Below are positions 8,252 to 17,400 of a stretch of DNA of 64,000 nt, piece by piece. Within the stretch, counting starts at the first letter, position 1, and every line of letters starts with the position of its first letter. Source of the DNA: Salsipaludibacter sp963812245 (GTDB lineage: Bacteria; Actinomycetota; Nitriliruptoria; Nitriliruptorales; Nitriliruptoraceae); contig CAWEUK010000002.1 of the NCBI GenBank assembly GCA_963812245.1, forward strand, positions 1,550,001-1,614,000, in the 5' to 3' direction. A program made the position numbers and the translations under genes. The notes under the pieces were generated by a model that was given only the letters and a program-made list of their open reading frames with translations, did no database searches and was not told where the DNA came from.

Positions 8252-9225
8252 GCAGTCCTGACGACCCACCGGCAACGCCGGCGATCGGCATCGACATCGG
8301 CGGGACCCGCCTGCGTGTGGGTGTCGTCGATGCGGACGGCACAGTCTCCAAGGCCGCCGAGATGGGAACACCGGTCGCCAGGGGCTCGGATCCGCAGGCG
8401 GCTGCCGCTGCCCTGGTCGACGCGCTGGCGTCAGCGGTCACACACGTCGACCCCGACGGGAGCCTGCCGGTCGGCATCGGGTTCGCCGGCAACATCACCA
8501 GGCAGGGTCGGGCGATGTACGGCCCGAACGTGGCGACACGGGACGTGCCCATTCGTGACGCCGTGATGGCTGCGACGGGTCGGGCACATGTCACCGTCAT
8601 CAACGATGCGAATGCCGCCACCTGGGGCGAGTACCGGTTCGGTGCGGGTCGTCAGGTCGACGACATGGTCATGCTGACCCTGGGAACCGGCGTCGGTGGC
8701 GGTGTCGTGGTCAACGGCCAGTTGGTGGAGGGCATGCAGGGGTTTGGTGGCGAGCTGGGACACATCACGCTGGTGGCCGACGGGTGGGAGTGCAACTGTG
8801 GCAATCGTGGGTGCCTGGAGGCCTATGCCTCGGGCCGGTCGCTGATTCGCCACGCCACGGACCTGCTGGCCACCGGGGGGCCGTCGAGCCTGGCCGACAA
8901 GGACCTGACGCCCGCGGACGTCAGCGAGGCAGCGCGAGCCGGCGATGAGTTGGCGATCAGGGCCATCCAGGCCGCAGCACAGTGGCTGGCGATCGGCATC
9001 ACGGGCCTGGTCAACGTCCTGGATCCCGAGATGGTGGTGCTCGGCGGCGGGGTGACCAACCACGTGGCCGAGTGGTTGCTGCCGGCAACGGCCGCCGTGG
9101 TGCCGCGGCGCACGGTCGGTCACATCAACCGCACCCATCCCGCCATCGTGCGGGCCGAGTTGGGTGACAACGCCGGAGTGATCGGGGCTGCCGACCGCGC
9201 CCGCATCGACGCTCGATCGACGTGA
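8248..9225 (+). CDS. glk: ROK-family glucokinase
   Basis: A 325-residue cytoplasmic sugar kinase, most likely ATP-dependent glucokinase feeding glycolysis. The ATP-binding motif IGIDIGGTRLRVG is at 13-25 and the catalytic Asp120 lies in VTVIND. GELGH with H172 and the ROK zinc cluster CNCGNRGCLE (182-191) are intact. There is no N-terminal helix-turn-helix, so it is an enzyme and not a ROK repressor. N-acetylmannosamine or another hexose as substrate cannot be excluded. It is the last gene of the ArsA-CPIC-ROK operon, with an ATGA overlap upstream. Confidence 0.92.
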   Translation: MSSPDDPPATPAIGIDIGGTRLRVGVVDADGTVSKAAEMGTPVARGSDPQAAAAALVDALASAVTHVDPDGSLPVGIGFAGNITRQGRAMYGPNVATRDVPIRDAVMAATGRAHVTVINDANAATWGEYRFGAGRQVDDMVMLTLGTGVGGGVVVNGQLVEGMQGFGGELGHITLVADGWECNCGNRGCLEAYASGRSLIRHATDLLATGGPSSLADKDLTPADVSEAARAGDELAIRAIQAAAQWLAIGITGLVNVLDPEMVVLGGGVTNHVAEWLLPATAAVVPRRTVGHINRTHPAIVRAELGDNAGVIGAADRARIDARST

Positions 9226-9313
9226 CGCATCAGTTTCCCGCAGCCGCGCACGGTCTCGCGAGCCGCCACGAGACCGGGACGATGACACGACCGCACCAGC
9301 GCCAGGAGCGACC

Positions 9314-11515
9314 ATGGACGACGACTTTCCCAGGCTGCACGCACGGACCCAACGGTTCACGCTGGGGCGACCACGTGGGGTGGAGGTCTCGGCCGACGGT
9401 GGGTCGGTGTGGTTCCTGGCGTCGGATGCCGGTGATGACCCGGTGCACCACCTGTGGCGTCACGACGTCGCCACGGCCGCCACCTCCAAGGTCGTCGATG
9501 CCGCCAGCCTCGACGTCGATGCGGGCACGCTGACCGCAGCGGAGCGTGCTCGTCGGGAGCGGGCACGGGAAGGTGGGGGAGGGATCACCTCGATCAGCAC
9601 GGATGGCAGTGGCCGATTCGTGACGTTCCTGTTGGGCGGGGTCGCGTTCGTGGCCGACGAGGCCGGGACCGTCGTGTCCATCGACACCGAGGCGCCGGCC
9701 CACGACCCACGCCTGTCACCGGACGGCGGACGGATCGCGATGGTCGTCGGGCGAGGTCTCCACGTGGCCGCCGTGCCGACGACGTCAGCCGCTGACGGGC
9801 ACAGGCGATTGCGGGCCGGCGCCACGACGACCGCCGCACGGGTCGCGGGGCCGGCTGCGCAGGAGCCCGACACGGTGGCATGGGGTGTGGCGGAGTTCGT
9901 GGCCGCCGAGGAGATGGACCGCGGCCGCGGCTTCTGGTGGGCGCCCGACGGCACGGCGCTGTTGGTGGCGCGCATCGACGAGCGCGAGGTCGTGGAGGCA
10001 TGGCTGTCCGACCCGGTGCACCCGCGCTCGGCACCGCGACCCCATCGCTACCCGTTCGCCGGCACTGCCAACGCCACGGTCGACCTCCATCTGGTCGATC
10101 TCGTGGCTGCCGACACCGACCACGCACACGCAGACGCCGGCGCGCCGGGCGAGTCCGGGACCGCGACCCGGCCGGTCGGTGGCGACCGCGACCACTACCT
10201 GGTCGCCGTCTCGTGGACCGCCGACGGGCCAGCCCTGGTGACGTGGCAGGACCGGGCCCAGGCGACGATCACCGTGACGACGCTCGACCCCGCCACCGCC
10301 CGACTGGCGATGCGCCGCACGATCACGGGCCAACCGTGGGTCGAGCTGGTGCCGGGCACGCCGACGTGGGCAGGTGATGCCCTGGTCATGGTCGAGGCGC
10401 GCATGGACATGGGTTCGGAGGGCACCCATGCAGTGGTCGTCGACGATGACGTCGTGTCACCCTCCGGCCTGCAGGTCCGCAGCGTCGAGGAGGCGACCGC
10501 CGATCGTGTCGTGGTGCGATGCTCGCGTGGTGACGCGACCACGATCGAGGTCGTTGCGATCAACCTCGCCGATGGCAGCGTGACCGATGTCGTGGCCGGC
10601 CCCGGGGTCCACAGCATGACCCGCGGTGGCACGACGCGCGTGGTCACGTCGACCACGCTGGACCAGGCCCCGGTCGCGACGGTGCAGACCGACGACGCCG
10701 AGGTCGTCCTGGAGGATCGCTCGCTGCACCCACCGTCCGGTCCGCCGGTACGGCTGCTCACGCTCGGGGAGGACAACCTCCGGGCAGGCCTCATGACGCC
10801 CGACGGCCCGGGACCCTTCCCGGTGCTGCTGGATCCCTACGGCGGTCCGCATGCCCAGCGAGTCCTGCAGGCGCGGGGTGTCTGGAGCGTGTCGCAGTGG
10901 TTCGCCGCGCAGGGCTTCGCCGTGCTCGTCACCGACAACCGCGGCGCACCGGGTCGATCGCCGGCGTTCGAACACGCTGTCGCGGGGGACTTCGCAGACG
11001 GTGTGCTGGCCGACCAGGTGGCTGCACTGCAGGCAGCGGCCGCGCTGGACGATCGCCTCGACCTGGACCGGGTCGCCATCCGAGGCTGGTCCTTCGGGGG
11101 CTACCTGGCGGCGCTGGCCGCACTTCGTCGCCCCGACGTGTTCCGTGCCGCTGTGGTTGGTGCGCCCCCCACGGACTGGCGGCTCTACGACACCCACTAC
11201 ACGGAGCGCTACCTGGGTCATCCCGACGAACATCCGGACGTGTACCGGGCGTCGTCCCTGGTGGACGAGGACGGCGCACTCGTGGGCGCCGTGGCAACCG
11301 ACCGTCCAGTCCCGATGCTCGTCATCCACGGGGTCGTCGACGACAACGTGTTGGTGGCCAACTCGCTGCGCCTGTCGCGCGCACTGCTGGCACAGGGACG
11401 ACCCCACCGGTTCCTGCCGTTGTCAGGTGTCACCCACATGACACCCCAGGAGGTGGTCGCGGCCAACCTGCTCACGACGCAGTTGGCATTCCTGCGCCAG
11501 GAGCTGGGCGCCTGA
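9314..11515 (+). CDS. S9-family peptidase (dipeptidyl aminopeptidase IV-like)
   Basis: A 733-residue serine peptidase with an N-terminal beta-propeller region (about 1-470) and a C-terminal alpha/beta hydrolase domain. The catalytic Ser lies in GWSFGGY (about 592), Asp in VVDDNVLVA (about 676) and His in GVTHMT (about 707). The propeller carries EEMDRGRGFWW, a variant of the DPP-IV double-Glu motif that holds the peptide amino terminus, so cleavage of X-Pro dipeptides is plausible. No signal peptide is visible, so it is probably cytoplasmic. AGGAGCG precedes the ATG. It lies 88 nt after the glucokinase gene. Confidence 0.9.
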   Translation: MDDDFPRLHARTQRFTLGRPRGVEVSADGGSVWFLASDAGDDPVHHLWRHDVATAATSKVVDAASLDVDAGTLTAAERARRERAREGGGGITSISTDGSGRFVTFLLGGVAFVADEAGTVVSIDTEAPAHDPRLSPDGGRIAMVVGRGLHVAAVPTTSAADGHRRLRAGATTTAARVAGPAAQEPDTVAWGVAEFVAAEEMDRGRGFWWAPDGTALLVARIDEREVVEAWLSDPVHPRSAPRPHRYPFAGTANATVDLHLVDLVAADTDHAHADAGAPGESGTATRPVGGDRDHYLVAVSWTADGPALVTWQDRAQATITVTTLDPATARLAMRRTITGQPWVELVPGTPTWAGDALVMVEARMDMGSEGTHAVVVDDDVVSPSGLQVRSVEEATADRVVVRCSRGDATTIEVVAINLADGSVTDVVAGPGVHSMTRGGTTRVVTSTTLDQAPVATVQTDDAEVVLEDRSLHPPSGPPVRLLTLGEDNLRAGLMTPDGPGPFPVLLDPYGGPHAQRVLQARGVWSVSQWFAAQGFAVLVTDNRGAPGRSPAFEHAVAGDFADGVLADQVAALQAAAALDDRLDLDRVAIRGWSFGGYLAALAALRRPDVFRAAVVGAPPTDWRLYDTHYTERYLGHPDEHPDVYRASSLVDEDGALVGAVATDRPVPMLVIHGVVDDNVLVANSLRLSRALLAQGRPHRFLPLSGVTHMTPQEVVAANLLTTQLAFLRQELGA

Positions 11516-11530
11516 CGCCGACCGCTCGCG

Positions 11531-11767
11531 TCAGCGGCGGTGGTGGCCGTGCTGGGTCCGCCGCATCCGGACCCACAGCATCGCCACGACCACGACGGTG
11601 ATGCCGAGCGTGACCGAGATCCACAGGGTGGACGGCATGATTGCCGCCAGGAACGTGCCGGCGAGCAGGGCAACGACCACCGGGGCGATCCCGATCATTC
11701 GTTCGGACATCATCTGTTGACGGGGCACGGGCAGACCTTCACGGGCAGGCGGGATCGCGTGGATCAT
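11531..11767 (-). CDS. Small two-helix membrane protein
   Basis: A 78-residue ORF with two hydrophobic segments (about 24-45 and 48-66, for example IGIAPVVVALLAGTFLAA and ISVTLGITVVVVAMLWV) and a basic, His-rich tail (RMRRTQHGHHRR). An internal Met at residue 19 or 20 may be the true start. No strong ribosome binding site is seen for either. It is convergent with the S9 peptidase gene. Function is unknown. Confidence 0.55.
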   Translation of the reverse strand: MIHAIPPAREGLPVPRQQMMSERMIGIAPVVVALLAGTFLAAIMPSTLWISVTLGITVVVVAMLWVRMRRTQHGHHRR

Positions 11768-11902
11768 GGGAATGGGTCGTGCGGCGACACGATACCTCGC
11801 GCCCCGTCCAGGCTGCCCCGCATGGTGACCGGAGCGGTCACGCAGGCAGCGTTGGACGGGACGGCGAGGACCTGCCCGGGGTCGCGGCGTCGAACACCCC
11901 GG

Positions 11903-12745
11903 CTACTTGGTGGCGCTGCGGCGGTAGGCGCGGACCGACAGGGGGACGAAGATGACCAGGATCGCCACGATCCAGATCAGGGTGTAGGTGATCGGATGCT
12001 GGAGCGACCAGGCATCCGACAGGGTGAACACGTCCGCCCCGGTTGCCTGCAGCTCGGCCACGCCCGCGGCGGTCGGGGCGTTGCCGAACAGGTCGCGGGC
12101 AGCCTGGGTGACCGACGAGACCGGGTTCCACTCGGCGAAGGTCTGCAACGGGGCCGGGAAGGTCTCGAGCGGGACGAACGCGTTGGAGATGAAGGTCAAC
12201 GGCATGATCACCATGAACGACGCGTTGTTGATCACCTCGACACTGGGCACCAGCATGGCCACCCAGGCCATGATCCACGAGAAGGCGTACGAGAAGGCCA
12301 GGAGCAGCAGGAAGCCGCCCGCCGCCTCGGCGAACGAGGTGTGGATGCGCCATCCGACCAGCAGGCCGGTCAGGGACATGATCGCGATCGACAGGACGTT
12401 GTAGACGATGTCGCTGGCGGTGCGTCCCACGAGTACTGCGGAGCGCGACATGGGCAGTGACCGGAACCGGTCGATGATGCCCTTCTCCATGTCCTCGGCC
12501 AGCCCGGCGCCGGTGAAGGTCGACCCGAACACCACGGTCTGGGCGAAGATCCCGGCGATCAGCCATTCGCGGTAGGACACGCCGGGGATGTCGATCGCGC
12601 CCCCGAAGACGTAGACGAACAGCAGGACGAACATGATCGGGGACATCAGGACCCAGATCAGGACCTCGGGGACGCGCTTGATCTTGATGAGGTTGCGGCG
12701 TGCGACGGTGTAGCCATCGGCGATGGCCCAGGTGAGTTCGCTCAT
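11903..12745 (-). CDS. ABC-2 type exporter permease (DrrB-like)
   Basis: A 280-residue integral membrane protein with six predicted helices and the ABC-2 layout. A cytoplasmic N-terminus (ARRNLIKIKRVPEV) precedes the first helix (VLMSPIMFVLLFVYVFGG), and the conserved GIIDRFRSLPMSRSAVLVGR loop is similar to DrrB, followed by four more helices. It would form the channel with the ATPase encoded just upstream, whose stop overlaps this start (ATGA). The family exports hydrophobic drugs or lipids, but the substrate is unknown. Local control by the WYL regulator is inferred from the shared operator. Confidence 0.9.
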   Translation of the reverse strand: MSELTWAIADGYTVARRNLIKIKRVPEVLIWVLMSPIMFVLLFVYVFGGAIDIPGVSYREWLIAGIFAQTVVFGSTFTGAGLAEDMEKGIIDRFRSLPMSRSAVLVGRTASDIVYNVLSIAIMSLTGLLVGWRIHTSFAEAAGGFLLLLAFSYAFSWIMAWVAMLVPSVEVINNASFMVIMPLTFISNAFVPLETFPAPLQTFAEWNPVSSVTQAARDLFGNAPTAAGVAELQATGADVFTLSDAWSLQHPITYTLIWIVAILVIFVPLSVRAYRRSATK

Positions 12746-13770
12746 CGGACGGTCTCCTTGGGCCGAGTCTCCGGCTCGTCGGGGTCGGTGGGGTTCGTGC
12801 CGGCCACGATGTCCCGGGTGGCGTCCGGGGCGGCCGTGGTGTGTCCGGTCAGGGTCAGGAAGACGTCGTCGAGGGTGGGGCGGCGCAGCCCGGCGTCCGA
12901 CAATCGCAGGTCGCGCTGTTCGAAGTCGGTGAGGATCCTGCGCAGGTCGACCGTGCCTCCCTCGACCGGTGCGGTCAGCATCCGTCGATGGTCGTCGACG
13001 TGGACCGTGTCGACTGCGTGTCGGTTCAGGAGTTCGAGGGCCTCGGGGACGTCGGTGGGCACCTCGACGATCAGCTCGACACGTTCACCTCCGACCTGCT
13101 GCTTGAGTTGGTCAGCGGTCCCGCGGGCGATCTCGCGACCGTGGTCGATCACGACGATGTCGTCGGCCAGCAGGTCCGCCTCCTCCATGTACTGGGTGGT
13201 CAACAGCAGCGTCGTCCCAGCATCGACCAGTTCCCGCAGCACCCCCCACATGTCGCTGCGGCTGCGCGGGTCCAACCCGGTGGTCGGCTCGTCGAGGAAC
13301 AGGACGGTCGGCGTGGCGACCAGTGCGCCCGCCAGGTCGAGGCGTCGACGCATGCCGCCCGAGTAGGTCTTGACGGGACGGTCGCCGGCGTCGGTGAGGT
13401 TGAACTGCTCGAGCAGTTCTCGGGCCCGGTCCCGCGCCACGAATCGACCCAGGCGATACAGACGGCCGATCATGTCGAGGTTCTCGAACCCGGTGAGGTG
13501 TTCGTCGACCGCGGCGTACTGACCCGACAGGCCGATGCGACGTCGCACCTCACGAGGGTCTGCCAGGACATCCACGCCGGCGACCTCGACCGAGCCCTCG
13601 TCGGGTTCCAGCAGCGTCGTGAGGATGCGCACTGCGGTGGTCTTGCCGGCGCCGTTGGGACCGAGCAGGCCCAGGACCTGGCCGGCGCCAACCTCCAGGT
13701 CAAGTCCGTCCAACGCGGTCACGTCGCCGTATCGCTTGACCAGGCCCGTGGCCCGGATCACGTCATGCAT
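12742..13770 (-). CDS. ABC exporter ATPase (DrrA-like)
   Basis: A 342-residue nucleotide-binding subunit. Walker A is GPNGAGKTT (37-45), the signature is YSGGMRRRLDLA, and Walker B is VLFLDEPTTGLD, followed by the TTQYMEEAD switch. The DrrA-type C-terminal extension (about 225-320) and a disordered acidic tail follow. Pairing with the downstream DrrB-like permease by ATGA overlap makes a complete two-gene exporter. A palindromic operator lies 46 nt upstream of the ATG, and the same palindrome precedes the WYL regulator gene. Confidence 0.92.
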   Translation of the reverse strand: MHDVIRATGLVKRYGDVTALDGLDLEVGAGQVLGLLGPNGAGKTTAVRILTTLLEPDEGSVEVAGVDVLADPREVRRRIGLSGQYAAVDEHLTGFENLDMIGRLYRLGRFVARDRARELLEQFNLTDAGDRPVKTYSGGMRRRLDLAGALVATPTVLFLDEPTTGLDPRSRSDMWGVLRELVDAGTTLLLTTQYMEEADLLADDIVVIDHGREIARGTADQLKQQVGGERVELIVEVPTDVPEALELLNRHAVDTVHVDDHRRMLTAPVEGGTVDLRRILTDFEQRDLRLSDAGLRRPTLDDVFLTLTGHTTAAPDATRDIVAGTNPTDPDEPETRPKETVR

Positions 13771-13815
13771 GGCACATCTCCTTGGGTGGTGTTCGCTGCT
13801 GCGAAGCTAGGATCC

Positions 13816-13840
13816 AATGCGGACAGAACGGGTCCGCAAT
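13816..13840. promoter_or_regulatory. Operator copy 1: ATTGCGGAC-N7-GTCCGCAAT palindrome
   Basis: AATGCGGAC (13816-13824) and GTCCGCAAT (13832-13840) form 9-bp arms with one mismatch and a 7-bp spacer. The site lies between the WYL gene and the drrA-like start. The same arms occur at 14812-14836, so it is probably the binding site of the WYL protein. Confidence 0.75.
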
Positions 13841-13848
13841 ACCGCTGG

Positions 13849-14793
13849 TCAGTTCCTGCCGAGCAGGACTCGGACATGGTCCTCGAGCGCCACGGCCAAC
13901 TCGTCCGGTTCCAGGATCTCTACCCGGCACGGAAAGCTGGCGAGCCACCCCGCGAGCCTGGCGTGGTCCGTGGCACCCGTCGACCAGATCGTGGTGGTCG
14001 CGGTCTCGGCCTCGAGCACGCCGGCACTGGCCGGGATCCAGCGGCTGACCTCGTCATGGGGGAGGTGGAGTCGGATCCGTCCCTGGACGGGCCATGCGGT
14101 GTGGCCGACGGCGCGGCGCACCATCGCCTCGGCGTCGGGCTCGTCGGGCAGCTCGCCGTCCTCGCCCGTGGTCACGGCGGCGCTCAGCCGGTCGACGCGG
14201 AACGTGCGCCAGTCGAGGCGGTCGCGGTCCCAGGCCAGGACGTACCACCGTCGCGACACGTGCACGAGTCGGTAGGGATCGGCCCGACGCATGGTGCGGT
14301 TGCCGTCCCGGTCGGTGTACATGAACCGGACTCGCAGGCGTCGCCGACACGCCTCGGCCAGGACGAGCAACTGGTCCGGGTCGGTCGGAACCTCGCGCCC
14401 CCCGCCGACCGCCACGGTCGCCTCGGTCAGGTCTCGGACCCGAGCGGCCAGGCGAGTGGGCAGCACCCGCTCGAGCTTGGCCAGCGCCGTGGCGGCTGGC
14501 TCGTCCAGTTCCCGGGTGAGGTTGACCGAGGCCGTTCGCAGACCGAGCACGACCGCGAGCGCCTCCTGGTCGTCGAGCACCAGCGGTGGCAGCTCCGTCC
14601 CGCGTCCCAGCCGGTAGCCGCCCTGTGGCCCCGGCACCGACTCGACGGGATAGTCGAGGGTGCGCAGGCGAGCCACGTCCCGTCGCACCGTCCGGGGGGT
14701 CACCTCCAGTCGCTGTGCGAGGAGGTCGCCACGCCACACCGGGCGGGCATGCAGCAGTGCCAACAGTTCCAGCAGTCGCGTCGCAGTGTCCAT
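13849..14793 (-). CDS. WYL-domain transcriptional regulator (YafY-like)
   Basis: A 314-residue regulator with an N-terminal winged helix-turn-helix (TPRTVRRDVARLRTLDYPV, about 25-45), a linker, and a WYL domain (about 135-240, with RFMYTDRDGN and SRRWYVLAWDRDR). It ends with a WCX-like region. The start at 14793 (MDTATRLLELL) was preferred over 14835, because the longer version would run through the operator palindrome. WYL domains sense ligands or nucleic acids, and such proteins often control a neighbouring gene. Here the neighbour is the DrrAB exporter. Matching operators in front of both genes suggest autoregulation plus exporter control. Confidence 0.9.
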   Translation of the reverse strand: MDTATRLLELLALLHARPVWRGDLLAQRLEVTPRTVRRDVARLRTLDYPVESVPGPQGGYRLGRGTELPPLVLDDQEALAVVLGLRTASVNLTRELDEPAATALAKLERVLPTRLAARVRDLTEATVAVGGGREVPTDPDQLLVLAEACRRRLRVRFMYTDRDGNRTMRRADPYRLVHVSRRWYVLAWDRDRLDWRTFRVDRLSAAVTTGEDGELPDEPDAEAMVRRAVGHTAWPVQGRIRLHLPHDEVSRWIPASAGVLEAETATTTIWSTGATDHARLAGWLASFPCRVEILEPDELAVALEDHVRVLLGRN

Positions 14794-14811
14794 GTCGGGA
14801 GTATGGCACCA

Positions 14812-14836
14812 GTTGCGGACCAGATCTGTCCGCAAT
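14812..14836. promoter_or_regulatory. Operator copy 2: GTTGCGGAC-N7-GTCCGCAAT palindrome
   Basis: GTTGCGGAC (14812-14820) and GTCCGCAAT (14828-14836) form arms with an 8-bp perfect core (TTGCGGAC/GTCCGCAA) around a 7-bp spacer. The site is 18 nt upstream of the WYL start codon and also faces the rightward gene at 14944. The spacer sequence differs from copy 1 while the arms agree, as expected for a dimeric regulator site. Confidence 0.78.
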
Positions 14837-14943
14837 GTCGTGGACTGCGGGCCGTGACCGTCGTCGGGACACGGGTATCACGACCTCGCTCGTGCGCCTC
14901 CATGGGACACCACCACGCCTCGTGTTGGCCGATTGGAGACGAG

Positions 14944-16431
14944 ATGAACGCCGCCGCCCAACGACGATTCACGGTGATTCGTGCCTACCACAACGAGTTC
15001 GTCCGGTCCGATCCGTTCAGGCGCTTCGGTGCCCACGCCGTCGGCATCGGGTGGAAGGTCACCGACGGGACGACCACGAAGAAGCCCGCCCTGCGGATCT
15101 ACGTGGCGCAGAAGCGACCGCTCGCCACGTTGGCGCCGGACGAGATCGTCCCCGAGACCATCCGATGGACCCCGCCCGGCCAGGACACGACCGTGACGAT
15201 CCCGACCGATGTCATCGAATCGGCGCCGGGGCGCCCGCTGATGGTCGACCCCGAGAGTCGCCTCCGACCGGTCCCGGGTGGGGTGAGCGGGTCGGCGATG
15301 GGCAGTGGGACGCTCGGCGCCTGGGTGTGGGACACCCTCGACGACTCGATCGTCATGCTGAGCAATGCGCACGTCCTGGGCTACGCCGCCGGCGTGCCGA
15401 TCCTGCAGCCTGCCACGACCGACGGCGGACAGGTGGCGACCGATCGAATCGGCGAGGTCAAGCGAGCGGTCGCGGTCGATCCTGTGGAAGGCCCGTCGCC
15501 ATGGCCCATGGAGCAGTGCAACTTCGTGGATGCCGCCATCGGTGCCGCCGATTCGAGCGACCTGATGGACCTCACCGTCGTCGAGGTGGGGCCCGGCATC
15601 TACGCGACCGCCGTCGCCGCCCTGGACATGGAGGTGGAGATGTCGGGACAGACGACCGGGCACACGACCGGGGTGGTCGTCGACGTCGACTACGCGGCTG
15701 CCTACGAGACGCCACTGGGCCCCGGGAACTGGCAGACCGTGGCGTACTGCGACCTGATCGTGATCGAACCGAGCGACCCCGGGACCTCGGTGGCGCTGCC
15801 GGGTGACTCCGGTTCGGTCGCGTTCACGCCTGATGCCGCCTCGGTCATCAACCCGGCGGTCGGCCTGATCGCCTGGGGCAACGGCGGCGCCAACGCGATC
15901 GCGGCCAAGATCCAGCACGTGTTCGACGAATTGCACGTCGACGTGCTGTGCTCGGGTGGCTTCGCCGCGTTCCTGGACGCGCTTGCGGTCGGCGAGGACG
16001 ACGCGGGCGCCGCGATCGCCGTGGCGACGTTCGAGCCTCGCCGGCCACGACCGGCCCGAACCCTTCGTCGCAGCGACGGCCTGGCGCGCGACGTGCAACG
16101 ACGCCTGGACACCTCGACGACGGGGCGCGCGATCGACGACGTCATCCGGGCCCACCGTGCAGAACTGCTGTCGCTGACGGTGCGCGACGGCGACGTCCGG
16201 CGCGCCCTCGTGCACACGCTGCGACCGATGCTGCGAGGCGCCGTGACCAGCGATCATGTCTTCGAGCATCGCTTCTCCGCCCAGGATGTCGAGCGTGTCG
16301 GTGCCAGTCTGGAGGCCGTGCTGCGCCGAGGTTCGGACGCGCTGACCACCGACGTCGACAAGCTGCGTCGACGGCTCCGACCTGACAGCTGGACCGGCAT
16401 GTCGGTCGCCGAGGTGATCGAGACGGCGTGA
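14944..16431 (+). CDS. Trypsin-fold serine protease-like protein, NAL1-like
   Basis: A 495-residue protein with a chymotrypsin-like triad: His143 in MLSNAHVLG, Asp196 in NFVDAAIG and Ser289 in LPGDSGSVAF. No signal peptide is seen, which is unusual for this fold and suggests a cytosolic protein. The helical C-terminal third (about 380-495, with two RRLDTSTTGRAIDDVIRAHR-like segments) is not part of the protease. The arrangement recalls bacterial relatives of plant NARROW LEAF 1, by recollection. GGAGACGAG precedes the ATG. A much longer frame from 12841 is a shadow across the opposite-strand genes. Substrate unknown. Confidence 0.75.
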   Translation: MNAAAQRRFTVIRAYHNEFVRSDPFRRFGAHAVGIGWKVTDGTTTKKPALRIYVAQKRPLATLAPDEIVPETIRWTPPGQDTTVTIPTDVIESAPGRPLMVDPESRLRPVPGGVSGSAMGSGTLGAWVWDTLDDSIVMLSNAHVLGYAAGVPILQPATTDGGQVATDRIGEVKRAVAVDPVEGPSPWPMEQCNFVDAAIGAADSSDLMDLTVVEVGPGIYATAVAALDMEVEMSGQTTGHTTGVVVDVDYAAAYETPLGPGNWQTVAYCDLIVIEPSDPGTSVALPGDSGSVAFTPDAASVINPAVGLIAWGNGGANAIAAKIQHVFDELHVDVLCSGGFAAFLDALAVGEDDAGAAIAVATFEPRRPRPARTLRRSDGLARDVQRRLDTSTTGRAIDDVIRAHRAELLSLTVRDGDVRRALVHTLRPMLRGAVTSDHVFEHRFSAQDVERVGASLEAVLRRGSDALTTDVDKLRRRLRPDSWTGMSVAEVIETA

Positions 16432-16578
16432 CGCCCGGCGCCATCGAAGCGAGCGACGTCGCGACTGCGGGCGGGGCGGCCACCAGCGATTGCGACGAGG
16501 GTCGGGCAAGGGTCATTCCCGGTCGGGAACGTTGTTGCTAGGGTTGGGGCGATGTGTCACATGTGGAGAGGCGGACAC

Positions 16579-17340
16579 ATGTCAGAACTTTCCGATGCCC
16601 CGGTCATGTATCGGGTCGTCAAGAAGGTGGCGGCGCCGTTGGCGAACCGCTGGCTCAAGATCACCGTGGAGGGGCTCGACAACGTGCCGGCCCAGGGTGG
16701 CGTGATCCTGGCCTGCAACCACCTGGCCTTCATCGACTCGGTGGTCGTGCCCATCAACCTCGATCGCCCGGTCTACTACCTGGGCAAGTCGGACTACTTC
16801 GACTCGTGGAAGACCAAGTGGTTCTTCGGCAGCATCGGGGTCGTTCCCGTTCGACGCGAGGGCGGCACGGCCGGTGAGGCCAGCCTCAACACCGGCATCG
16901 AACTGCTGTCGAACGGCCACATCGTCGGGATCTATCCCGAGGGCACGCGCAGCGGCGACGGCCGCCTGTACCGCGGCAAGACCGGTCCGGTCCGCATGGC
17001 CCTGGCCGCCGGTGTCGACATCCTGCCATGCGCGGTGATCGGCACGGACCGGGCGCAGCCACCGGGCAAGTACACCATCAAGTCATCGCCGGTGACGGTG
17101 CGCTACGGCCGCCCCATCAGCCTGGATCGATACGCCGATCGCGCCGATGACCCGTTCGTCCTGCGTGCCGCCACCGACGAGGTCATGTACGAGATCATGA
17201 ACCTGTCGGGCCAGGAGTACGTCGACGAGTACGCCTCGAAGGTCAAGTCGGGTGACGCCTCGGGCGAGTCATCCGCCGGCGCCCGGCCGGGAGCCGTGGA
17301 CGTGCACGAGCACGGTGAACAGGTTCGCAAGGCATCCTGA
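16579..17340 (+). CDS. plsC: 1-acyl-sn-glycerol-3-phosphate acyltransferase (PlsC family)
   Basis: A 253-residue membrane-associated enzyme that acylates lysophosphatidate to phosphatidate in phospholipid synthesis. The catalytic motif NHLAFID (H48, D53) and the substrate motif YPEGTRSG (119-126) are present, with the intervening GxxxVxR block (GVVPVRREGG). The start at 16579 has GGAGAGG 8 nt upstream. An alternative ATG at 16552 lies 7 nt after a TAGGGT box and would add nine residues if translation is leaderless. Residues after about 235 are a polar tail. It may be a paralogue acting on another acyl acceptor. Confidence 0.92.
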   Translation: MSELSDAPVMYRVVKKVAAPLANRWLKITVEGLDNVPAQGGVILACNHLAFIDSVVVPINLDRPVYYLGKSDYFDSWKTKWFFGSIGVVPVRREGGTAGEASLNTGIELLSNGHIVGIYPEGTRSGDGRLYRGKTGPVRMALAAGVDILPCAVIGTDRAQPPGKYTIKSSPVTVRYGRPISLDRYADRADDPFVLRAATDEVMYEIMNLSGQEYVDEYASKVKSGDASGESSAGARPGAVDVHEHGEQVRKAS

Positions 17341-17400
17341 CGCCGGCTCGGTGCCATCACCTGCCTGCACCTGCACACGCCGGGCCGTGAGATTGGCGGT

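Noticed and set aside
12841..16431. A 1196-codon open frame on the plus strand.
   Set aside because: Its first 700 codons are antisense to the DrrA-like and WYL genes and have no domain. Only the part from ATG 14944 is a real protein.
16558..16580. Two CACATGT elements upstream of plsC that look like a direct-repeat operator.
   Set aside because: They are only 7 bp, overlap possible start codons and the ribosome binding site, and no regulator is nearby. Chance is likely.
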